Below, piece after piece: positions 56,995 to 64,000 of a stretch of DNA of 64,000 bases. The DNA is taken from the NCBI GenBank assembly GCA_021604665.1, contig BQJK01000003.1, positions 62,001-126,000 of the forward strand, read 5' to 3'. A model generated the notes under the pieces. It saw only the letters and a program-made list of their open reading frames with translations. It was not told the DNA's origin and ran no database searches. This stretch comes from Rhodomicrobium sp. (GTDB lineage: Bacteria > Pseudomonadota > Alphaproteobacteria > Rhizobiales > HXMU1428-3). The position numbers and the translations under genes were made by a program. Numbering within the stretch: the stretch's first letter is position 1; each line of letters begins with the position of its first letter.

Positions 56995-57937
56995 GGGAAG
57001 GTTTCAAAAACGGGGAGGGATTTTTTGCAAATTTAGAGTCAAGATTGGCATCATCCCCACAAAAACGGCCTCCCTCCCCACTATTATCACCTCCCTCCCC
57101 ACCTGCACGATGAAAAATTTTCTTTTTCCGCAGCGTTTTTTTGAGCACTGATTTTCATTTTTTCAGGGGCTGGCTTTCGCTGAGTGTACTGGCTCACCCT
57201 TGTCTATGGGCTTGAGGTCAACCTCAAAAAATTTAGCTGATGTGAAATAGCTGCCATGATTAAAGGTCATGTGTCACTAAACCTAATCTCAGGTTTGACA
57301 GCCAGATGTTTGCTCATCGGTAGGGTGTTGAGATTTCGTGAGTGTGGGAGTGCAAATGGCTGTTCCAAATGCTGCCCTTGGTTCTATGGAGTTGGCAGTT
57401 AGTTGTGAGCCGCAGGTTTGATAGTGATTTATGAATTCACCATATGAGCTCAGCGTCGCAGTAAGTCTTCGACTGCAGCGCTTGTTTCATGTCTGGGTTT
57501 TGGCATTTGAGAATTGATATATGGAATGCGGGTGAAGATTTATGATTTGCCTGGCGTTGGAGTTAGAGTTTGATTGCTCACGGGAACGGGGGGTTTACCT
57601 GGCAGTGAGCGGGGATGATGTGGTTGTGGGTGTAGAGGCTGAGACTCGTTTAAGTTGAATCCCCCGCATAGTGCTACTCAATGGCTGGCTAATAGTTCAG
57701 CTCTACCCACCCCAACCTGGTGAGGTTTTGTTAACAATGGTTGATAGAGATTAACCAAGGTTAGCAAAGAGTTAATGTGGCCGCGTTGGGATGATTGTAG
57801 TGATGGCAGGAGTTGCTTAAATGACTCACCTCATGGCTACCCCTCAGGTCTTTAATCTCTTTGGGTGAAGCTGGTTCTTGTTTTAGCTGCGCATTATGCC
57901 GACATGCTGATGGCGTGGCTAGTAAAGTGATCAACAA

Positions 57938-57953
57938 TGTTTCACGTGAAACA
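57938..57953. promoter_or_regulatory. parS: parS site 2 (perfect palindrome)
   Basis: TGTTTCACGTGAAACA, exact 16-mer of the widespread parS consensus. Confidence 0.9.
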
Positions 57954-58211
57954 TCATGGTGATTATAAAGGTACTATATTACCCTCTAGTTTTTCTCTTG
58001 TTGGTCTTAGCTGCGGCTTCCATGTGATGCGGGTAATCACTAAGTCTTATCTATCCCTATCTCGGTCTCGCCTTTTATACTTAGCGGCCTTGGGTGTGTT
58101 TTTATACCCGCTCCTAATCCTTATCCTTACTCCTCTCTTTCTCTAGGGGTGTTTCATCCAAAGCTTTTCTGTCTTTCTCAACCTTCTGCTGAGCACGAAG
58201 CTTGGATTTAA

Positions 58212-58227
58212 TGACTCACGTGAAACA
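58212..58227. promoter_or_regulatory. parS: parS-like site 3
   Basis: TGACTCACGTGAAACA, 14 of 16 to the parS consensus. Confidence 0.6.
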
Positions 58228-58469
58228 TTGGGGGGGCTTTCAGAGGCCTGGTTTTGATGATTTGTCATTTACAGCATCTCTCTCGCCTTCTGTGAATAGA
58301 CAAGCTCATGAGCGGAGGTGATCTGGGATTATCATACCGCCGGGTTGTTGAGAGCAAAGATTAGAGAAAGGTGGTCTTAACACCAGATGAGCCGGCGCCA
58401 CTGATCACAGGCTTAGATATGTCATCAGAGTGAATAGTGTTTGTGGGTTTAATGGAAGTGATCTCAAAT

Positions 58470-58485
58470 GATTCACGTGAAACAG
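58470..58485. promoter_or_regulatory. parS: parS-like site 4
   Basis: TGATTCACGTGAAACA, 15 of 16 to the parS consensus. Confidence 0.75.
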
Positions 58486-58488
58486 ATG

Positions 58489-58504
58489 GATTCACGTGAA
58501 ACAA
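58489..58504. promoter_or_regulatory. parS: parS-like site 5, adjacent to site 4
   Basis: GGATTCACGTGAAACA, 14 of 16. It lies 3 bp after site 4; centres are 19 bp apart. Confidence 0.65.
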
Positions 58505-59035
58505 AACATACTCTGTGCTGTGCTGGCTTTCTGCCATGTATGATAGAGCCATCTGATCGTTCCTGCCATCTGGTATATAGTCTCCAGGATTTTATAAACC
58601 GACCAATGGCCGTGCAATATCCTCAAAGCTCTACCTATGAGGGGGTGATTTATCGCAGGGTATTATAAACAGTGTTCAATTAACGATTTGCACTCATACC
58701 TATGCTTAACTTACTTATGACATGCTGAAATGGCTGATAATGCTCCCTATATATATGATGATGATTTAGAATATTTTGGACATAGGCAGAGCATTCCCTT
58801 ATTGGAAGGGTTGCAATGTGGTTTTACTGCGCTGGAAAGTCTGTGTTCAGGTTGATTAGCTGCAGATGCAGGTTTATTTTGTGGGGCCTTCCAGGCAGCT
58901 TCACTCAAGAATGTTACCCCAGCTATGATAAGCGGGGTGCCTTTAGCTTTATATGGCTGGCAGAAAGTTGCCGGCACTAAATTTCTGGCAGTAGAATAGC
59001 TGCGCTTGATTTCATTTTCTTTCAAGGACTGAGAC

Positions 59036-60910
59036 ATGACCGATACACGGTTTGATGTGATTGTAGTGGGTGGAGGCCATGCTGGTACTGAAGCTGCGGC
59101 TGCGGCTGCCCGGATGGGTGCTAAAACGGCGTTGGTAACCCATAAATTTGCAACCATCGGTGAAATGTCGTGCAATCCGGCGATTGGTGGCCTTGGTAAG
59201 GGGCATCTGGTTCGTGAAATTGATGCTCTTGATGGGCTGATGGGCCGGGTGGCCGATGCTGGCGGCATTCAGTTTCGGGTTTTGAACCGCTCTAAAGGCC
59301 CTGCGGTGCAAGGGCCGCGGTGCCAGGCTGACCGTAAGTTATACCGCGCGGCTATGCAGGCTGAGATTATTGCACAGGATAACCTTACCGTGGTTTCTAA
59401 GCCTGTGGATGATCTGATTATTGAAAATGGAGATTGCGCCGGGGTAATTACGGAAGATGGAGAGCGCTACGTGGCGGGGGCGGTTGTTTTAACAACAGGG
59501 ACATTCCTGCGGGGGATCATCCACCGGGGGTCGGAGCGAACGCCAGCCGGACGTATAGGAGAGAAACCAGCGGTTAAACTGGCTGAACGGCTTTATAATA
59601 CCGGGTTGCGTATGGGACGGCTGAAAACCGGGACGCCGGCACGGCTGCGCAAAGAGAGTATCAACTGGGATATATTACAGGAACAGCCCGGAGATGACCC
59701 GGCTGAGCCTTTCTCATTCATGAATAGTGCTATCACCACTGAGCAGATTTCTTGCCATATTACGCATACGAATGAGCGCACGCATGCGGTGATTGAGCAG
59801 AATCTTGACCAAGCGCCAATGTATACAGGACAGATAGAAAGTGTTGGGCCGCGCTATTGCCCCTCAATTGAAGATAAGGTTGTACGCTTTAAAGAGCGGG
59901 AGGCCCATCAGGTGTTTTTGGAACCTGAAGGGCTGGATAGTGATCTTATCTACCCCAATGGGCTTTCCACTTCCCTGCCAGCAGATGTGCAGCTTGCATT
60001 TTTGCAAACCATGAAAGGGCTGGAAGATGTTGTTGTGGCCCAGCCAGGTTATGCCATTGAGTATGATTATGTTGACCCGCGCGAGCTCAACCAAACTCTT
60101 GAAGTGCAACAAATTCCGGGACTTTTCCTGGCCGGGCAAATAAATGGCACGACCGGTTATGAAGAAGCTGGGGCGCAAGGGCTGTTGGCTGGCGTCAATG
60201 CAGCGCTGAAAGCTGGCGGGAAAGAGGCTGATTTTGTCATTAGCCGGGCCGATGGCTATCTAGGTGTGATGGTCGATGATCTGGTGACGCGCGGTGTTAC
60301 CGAGCCTTACCGGATGTTTACATCGCGTGCTGAATATCGCCTTCGGTTGCGGGCCGATAATGCTGATCAGAGGCTAACCGGCATTGGCATAGCTTATGGC
60401 TTGGTTGGGGCAGAGCGCGCCAAGATGTTTCACGTGAAACAAGCTGCATTGACAGCAGGGGTTGAGACTTTGCAGGCCTTAAACCTGACGCCGAATGAAG
60501 CAGAGGCGCATGGCATTACCATTAAGAAGGATGGCCGACGGCGCAGTGCATTTGAGATCTTGTCATTTAAGGAAGTTAGCTTTGACGGTTTGGTACGTAT
60601 TTGGCCTGAGCTGGCAGATGTAGATGAGAAAACGGCACGGCAGATTGAGATTGAAGCCCGCTATGCGGTTTATCTCGAACGGCAGCAAGCAGATATTGAC
60701 GCGTTGCACAAAGATGAAGCGCTGAAAATTCCTGTCGGCTTTGATTATAGTGTGATCTCTGGGCTATCTACCGAGCTTCGTAGCAAGTTGGAGCGGCATG
60801 CCCCTGAAACCTTAGCCCAGGCTGGACGTATTGATGGTATGACGCCAGCAGCTTTGATGCTGCTTTTGGCTCATATCAAAAGAGCATCACAGCAGCGCCG
60901 GGCGGTTTAG
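59036..60910 (+). CDS. mnmG: tRNA uridine-5-carboxymethylaminomethyl modification enzyme MnmG
   Basis: 624 residues. FAD-binding [19 protein letters not shown], the [20 protein letters not shown] motif and the C-terminal helical region that binds MnmE are present. Partner of MnmE. The coding sequence contains a perfect parS at 60426-60441, translated as MFHVKQ. Confidence 0.97.
   Translation: MTDTRFDVIVVGGGHAGTEAAAAAARMGAKTALVTHKFATIGEMSCNPAIGGLGKGHLVREIDALDGLMGRVADAGGIQFRVLNRSKGPAVQGPRCQADRKLYRAAMQAEIIAQDNLTVVSKPVDDLIIENGDCAGVITEDGERYVAGAVVLTTGTFLRGIIHRGSERTPAGRIGEKPAVKLAERLYNTGLRMGRLKTGTPARLRKESINWDILQEQPGDDPAEPFSFMNSAITTEQISCHITHTNERTHAVIEQNLDQAPMYTGQIESVGPRYCPSIEDKVVRFKEREAHQVFLEPEGLDSDLIYPNGLSTSLPADVQLAFLQTMKGLEDVVVAQPGYAIEYDYVDPRELNQTLEVQQIPGLFLAGQINGTTGYEEAGAQGLLAGVNAALKAGGKEADFVISRADGYLGVMVDDLVTRGVTEPYRMFTSRAEYRLRLRADNADQRLTGIGIAYGLVGAERAKMFHVKQAALTAGVETLQALNLTPNEAEAHGITIKKDGRRRSAFEILSFKEVSFDGLVRIWPELADVDEKTARQIEIEARYAVYLERQQADIDALHKDEALKIPVGFDYSVISGLSTELRSKLERHAPETLAQAGRIDGMTPAALMLLLAHIKRASQQRRAV
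60426..60441. promoter_or_regulatory. parS: parS site 6 inside mnmG
   Basis: TGTTTCACGTGAAACA, exact consensus, in the mnmG reading frame. Confidence 0.88.
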
Positions 60911-60941
60911 TCTCAGCATGTGTCTGATATGTTGATGGTCG

Positions 60942-60957
60942 TGATTCACGTGAAACA
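60942..60957. promoter_or_regulatory. parS: parS-like site 7
   Basis: TGATTCACGTGAAACA, 15 of 16, between mnmG and rsmG. Confidence 0.75.
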
Positions 60958-61022
60958 GATGTCTTTAACGAGCTGAAAGTTCAGGGCGGCTGTCTATTTG
61001 CTAAATCTATCAGTGGGGGGTT

Positions 61023-61709
61023 ATGAAAGACAGAGACCAACAGGCCGAGCAGGGGGCTGTTCAAACAGCGGCGGCCTTTCAACAAGAGTTTAAGGTTTCA
61101 CGTGAAACGATTGAGCGGCTTCAGATCTATCATGACCTTCTTTTAAAATGGCAGAAGGTGCAGAATTTGGTTGCCCCTAACACGCTTTCAGATGTGTGGT
61201 CGCGCCATTTTACTGATAGCGCGCAGATCTATTCGCTGTTGCCGTTTAAAGTCAAAAAACCGCTAACGGTGATTGATATGGGGGCCGGTGCTGGCTTTCC
61301 AGGCTTGGTGTTAGCGATTTTGGCAGCTGAAACCACTCCTAATCCCCTAAATATGCACCTGATAGAGGCAAATGGGCGCAAATGCGCGTTTTTGCGGGAT
61401 GTTGCCCGGCAAACTGGTGTGCATGTGGATATACATAATTGCAGAATTGAAACTTTTGCGATTGAGAGTACCATTCCCCCTATTGATGTGGTAACGGCGC
61501 GTGCGCTCAAACCCCTTTCTATTTTGCTATCACTTGGAGAGTTCGCCTTCAGTAATGAGGCCATGGGGTTGTTCCTTAAAGGGCAATCGCTAGATGGTGA
61601 GTTAGCAGATGCGGAAAAGGCGTGGAGCTTTGAGGCTGTGGTCTCAAAGAGTATGACGGATCCTTCAGGGCGCATCGTCAGCTTGTCAAAAATCAAACAA
61701 AGGTCGTGA
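61023..61709 (+). CDS. rsmG: 16S rRNA (guanine527-N7)-methyltransferase RsmG
   Basis: 228 residues. SAM-binding VIDMGAGAGFPGLVLAIL and the WSRHFTDSAQIYSLLP segment identify RsmG, which methylates G527 of 16S rRNA. The parS-like site at 61094 is translated as VSRETI near its N-terminus. It is 31 bp before parA. Confidence 0.96.
   Translation: MKDRDQQAEQGAVQTAAAFQQEFKVSRETIERLQIYHDLLLKWQKVQNLVAPNTLSDVWSRHFTDSAQIYSLLPFKVKKPLTVIDMGAGAGFPGLVLAILAAETTPNPLNMHLIEANGRKCAFLRDVARQTGVHVDIHNCRIETFAIESTIPPIDVVTARALKPLSILLSLGEFAFSNEAMGLFLKGQSLDGELADAEKAWSFEAVVSKSMTDPSGRIVSLSKIKQRS
61094..61109. promoter_or_regulatory. parS: parS-like site 8 inside rsmG
   Basis: GGTTTCACGTGAAACG, 14 of 16 but still a perfect 16-bp palindrome, within the rsmG coding sequence. 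Confidence 0.65.
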
Positions 61710-61740
61710 TGTACGGCCTCTTTATGAAGGAGCCGAAGGG

Positions 61741-62586
61741 GTGAGCGGAGAATTTACGACACCAGATGGGGCACCGCAATCTGTGCGGGTTATGGCGCTG
61801 GCGAACCAAAAGGGCGGTGTTGGTAAAACAACAACTGCTATTAATCTCGGGACGGCGCTGGCCGCTGTTGGCGAGCGGGTGATCATTATTGATATTGACC
61901 CGCAGGGAAATGCGAGCACGGGCCTTGGGGTTGATGAAGATCAGCGGTCCGTTTCGATATGTGACGTGTTGCGCCGTGAAGCGCTTTTGGGTCAGGCAAC
62001 AGTTCAAACCAGAGTGCCGGGGCTTTATGTCGTCCCTTCAACTCAGGATCTGGCCGGGCTTGAAGCTGAGCTTGCCTCGGTTACCGACAGGGCCTTTCGA
62101 TTGAGGGAGGCAATTCAGCGGTTTCAAGTGGCTGAGGCTGCCAAGCCGAAAGAAGAGCGCATCAGCTATGTGCTGATTGATTGCCCCCCGAGCCTGAACA
62201 TTCTGACAATGAATAGCATGGCGGCGGCGCAGTCTATTTTGGTGCCGGTACAGTGTGAGTTTTTTGCACTTGAAGGGATTGTGCAGCTTGCGCGCTCGAT
62301 TGAAGAGGTGCGGGCTAAAATTAACCCAAGCCTTTACATTCAAGGTGTTGTGCTGACCATGCATGATGGGCGCACGAACCTTTCTAATGAGGTGGCGAGC
62401 GAGGTTCGCAACTTCTTCGGTGATAAGGTTTATAACTCTGTTATTCCGCGCAATATTCGTATTGCTGAAGCGCCGAGCTTTGGACAACCGATTTTGCTTT
62501 ACGATCACAAATCCTCTGGTGCGCATTCTTATATCAAGCTTGCCTCCGAGATTATTGAACGTGAAAAAAAGTATATGGCAGCATAA
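61741..62586 (+). CDS. parA: Chromosome partitioning ATPase ParA
   Basis: 281 residues from a GTG start at 61741 with an AAGGAG site upstream. Deviant Walker A NQKGGVGKTTTAINLG and the IDCPPSLNILTMNSM motif are typical. It moves ParB-parS complexes across the nucleoid. Operon with rsmG and parB. Confidence 0.97.
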   Translation: MSGEFTTPDGAPQSVRVMALANQKGGVGKTTTAINLGTALAAVGERVIIIDIDPQGNASTGLGVDEDQRSVSICDVLRREALLGQATVQTRVPGLYVVPSTQDLAGLEAELASVTDRAFRLREAIQRFQVAEAAKPKEERISYVLIDCPPSLNILTMNSMAAAQSILVPVQCEFFALEGIVQLARSIEEVRAKINPSLYIQGVVLTMHDGRTNLSNEVASEVRNFFGDKVYNSVIPRNIRIAEAPSFGQPILLYDHKSSGAHSYIKLASEIIEREKKYMAA

Positions 62587-62650
62587 ATGCCCACCCTAAA
62601 AAACAAGAGCCAAAATTAACGTGAGGCTGAGACAGAAAGGTCAGAGATTT

Positions 62651-63538
62651 ATGTCTGCGAATGTGCCAAAAAATCGTCTGGGTCGGGGCATTGCCTCATT
62701 AATCGGAGATAGCGGCCCGGCTGAAGGGGCTGCGTTGCCGATGGAAGGCGAACAGCGGATTGTGCCGATTGAAGAGGTGCGCCCCTCCCCGCTTAATCCA
62801 CGAAAAGACTTTCGGGATGAGGATCTTGAGGATCTTGCGAATTCTATTCGGACCAAAGGGCTGGTTCAGCCTTTAATTGTGCGCCCATCGGGTGCCCTTG
62901 AAAAAGGGTTTGAGATTGTTGCTGGTGAACGGCGCTGGCGGGCGGCGCAGCTTGCTGAGTTGAGCCGTATTCCGGTGATTGTTCGTGATCTTACTGATCG
63001 GCAATTGCTTGAAATTGCGATTATTGAGAATGTGCAGCGGGCTGATTTAAATGCGGTTGAAGAAGCGCTTGGCTATCAGGAGCTTGTTGACCGGTTTAAT
63101 TATACTCAGGATGAGCTGTCATCTGTTATCGGCAAATCTCGTAGTCATGTTGCAAACATGCTGCGGCTGTTGAAGCTACCGAGTGAGATCCAATCTTTTG
63201 TACGCTCTGGTGATATTTCTGCCGGTCATGCGCGGGCGCTGGTTGGCATTGAGAATGCTGAAGAATATGTGCGCGAAATTATAGCCAAGGGCTTGAGCGT
63301 TCGGGATATTGAGGCGCTTGTACAAAGCGGGCAGAAGCCTGGCAGTGTTAGTGCTACCGCGAAGCGGGAGAAGGATGCTGATACCAGGGCTTTTGAAGAA
63401 GAGCTAACCGAAGCGTTGGGCTTGAAAGTTCAGATTAAACTTGGCTCTGGAGAGAATGGCGAATTGCGCATTCGTTATACGAATTTTGATCAGCTTGATG
63501 AAATTCGTAACCGGCTATTGAAGAAGGGGCTTGCCTAG
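62651..63538 (+). CDS. parB: Chromosome partitioning protein ParB
   Basis: 295 residues from the ATG at 62651 (a GTG at 62621 is in frame). N-terminal CTPase motif with NPRKDF and GERRWRA, ENVQRADLNAVEEA, and the helix-turn-helix IGKSRSHVANMLRLLKLP for parS binding. It spreads from the parS sites listed above. Confidence 0.97.
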   Translation: MSANVPKNRLGRGIASLIGDSGPAEGAALPMEGEQRIVPIEEVRPSPLNPRKDFRDEDLEDLANSIRTKGLVQPLIVRPSGALEKGFEIVAGERRWRAAQLAELSRIPVIVRDLTDRQLLEIAIIENVQRADLNAVEEALGYQELVDRFNYTQDELSSVIGKSRSHVANMLRLLKLPSEIQSFVRSGDISAGHARALVGIENAEEYVREIIAKGLSVRDIEALVQSGQKPGSVSATAKREKDADTRAFEEELTEALGLKVQIKLGSGENGELRIRYTNFDQLDEIRNRLLKKGLA

Positions 63539-63612
63539 AGATCGCTAGCCTAAGCAAGATACGCTAATGTGGCCATAATGGCTTAACCATACGTTTTGGA
63601 TTTTTAAAACTT

Positions 63613-63652
63613 AAAACCCTGCCCGTTGTAATGACGGTGCAGGGTTTTTATT
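63613..63652 (+). terminator. Terminator after parB
   Basis: AAAACCCTGC pairs with GCAGGGTTTT, loop of 16 nt, followed by T-run. It ends the mnmG-rsmG-parA-parB transcript. Confidence 0.85.
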
Positions 63653-63939
63653 TGCAGCCTGCATATAATTGACTTGGATTAAACCCGAGCGGGAAGATAT
63701 TATTGTATAATAATGCAAATGATTATTAGTAGCGATTAGAGTTTGTAACGGGCTTTGAGCAGGGATGTCATGTCGAGACTTTGAAATAGATAAAAACAGC
63801 TAAAAACACACCATGGGGGCTGTTCTTCAACCGTTTTTATTAAGTTGCTCATTTTATCGGTTAAACTGGCAAAACTGATTGAGTGATTTTGAGGGAAAAT
63901 TTGCATCGCTATTCATACCAATTAGAGGAGATGAAACTA

Positions 63940-64000
63940 ATGCAAAATGATTTTTTCCAATCACTTCAGCTTAGTGATTATATAACAATGATGATGGGCA
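63940..64000 (+). CDS. Start of a gene running off the right edge
   Basis: ATG at 63940 is preceded 9 nt earlier by AGAGGAG. The visible 20 residues start MQNDFFQSLQLSDYITMMMG. An in-frame ATG at 63931 sits directly on the ribosome site and is less likely. Product cannot be named. Confidence 0.5.
   Translation, partial: MQNDFFQSLQLSDYITMMMG

Larger units (their letters stand above)
56836..59035. other. 2.2-kb non-coding interval carrying parS-like sites
   Basis: No convincing gene lies between mnmE and mnmG. Five parS-like 16-mers lie here. Short open frames show no family resemblance or ribosome sites. The interval is likely a partition region. Confidence 0.6.

Noticed and set aside
57937-58146. 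69-codon open frame starting in parS site 2
   Set aside because: Its start is the parS palindrome itself; no ribosome site and a random hydrophobic tail.
58747-59268. 173-codon open frame antisense to mnmG
   Set aside because: Shadow of the mnmG 5' end on the opposite strand.
1-64000. tRNA or rRNA genes, insertion sequences, prophage
   Set aside because: I scanned the larger intergenic regions by eye and saw no cloverleaf with TTCRA arm, rRNA segment, transposase or integrase frame. A tRNAscan/Infernal run would settle this.

Overview
This is chromosomal DNA of an alphaproteobacterium, most likely a Hyphomicrobiales (Rhizobiales) relative. Three things point there. The gene order hslVU / hisB-DUF2628-hisH-hisA-hisF-hisE-coaA is typical of that order. 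An Irr/ICE-like iron box is present at 7108-7124. The replication-origin layout ppsR | oriC | hemE, followed about 20 kb later by mnmE-mnmG-rsmG-parA-parB with a parS cluster, is alphaproteobacterial. I saw no rRNA, tRNA, CRISPR array, insertion sequence or prophage. The assignment is an inference from gene content, not a database match.

Region 1 (1-15.4 kb) is accessory and metal-related. It holds a truncated LysR regulator, the adaptive-response protein Ada, bacterioferritin with its ferredoxin, and an aldehyde dehydrogenase/DUF779 pair. The centre is a divergent module at 6543-8293. Two paralogous proteins of unknown family each lie behind a short ORF. Each short ORF is preceded by an identical 37-nt leader with a hairpin next to the ribosome binding site. 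The rightward side has an ICE-like box upstream of a sigma70-like promoter. It leads into imelysin, porin, di-heme oxidoreductase (DHOR), imelysin 2 and a Tat-exported DUF1513 protein, a known periplasmic iron-acquisition gene set. I rate this divergent module the best candidate for an undescribed system.

Region 2 (15.4-35 kb) is mostly housekeeping: ribA, a VWA-domain protein, a 2-hydroxyacid dehydrogenase, an SH3 protein, DUF2244, nth, a PfkB sugar/nucleoside kinase, coaA, the his genes, hslVU, Smr, mltA and a Tim44-like protein. Its intergenic spaces carry notable repeats: a tandem partial duplication of the hisF 5' end, GC-rich elements on both sides of the his genes, and two exact-length 147-bp tandem units after hslU.

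Region 3 (35-44.6 kb) spans the likely chromosomal origin. fxsA, secB, dnaQ, coaE, aroE, maf and ppsR lie left of 41.0 kb, and from dnaQ on they all point left. hemE, hemJ and rho point right from 41.46 kb. The 0.4 kb gap between has DnaA-box-like sites and an AT-rich tract.

Region 4 (44.6-55.5 kb) is mixed: small secreted proteins (one a two-copy internal repeat), TspO, LrgAB, an M15-like peptidase, a DCC thiol protein, a DUF4166 protein, a PiT phosphate transporter, a NUDIX hydrolase and a large thioredoxin-domain protein.

Region 5 (55.5-64 kb) is the chromosome-partition locus: mnmE, a 2.2-kb non-coding interval, mnmG, rsmG, parA and parB, with eight parS-like 16-mers, two of them inside coding sequence. 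A new gene begins at the right edge.
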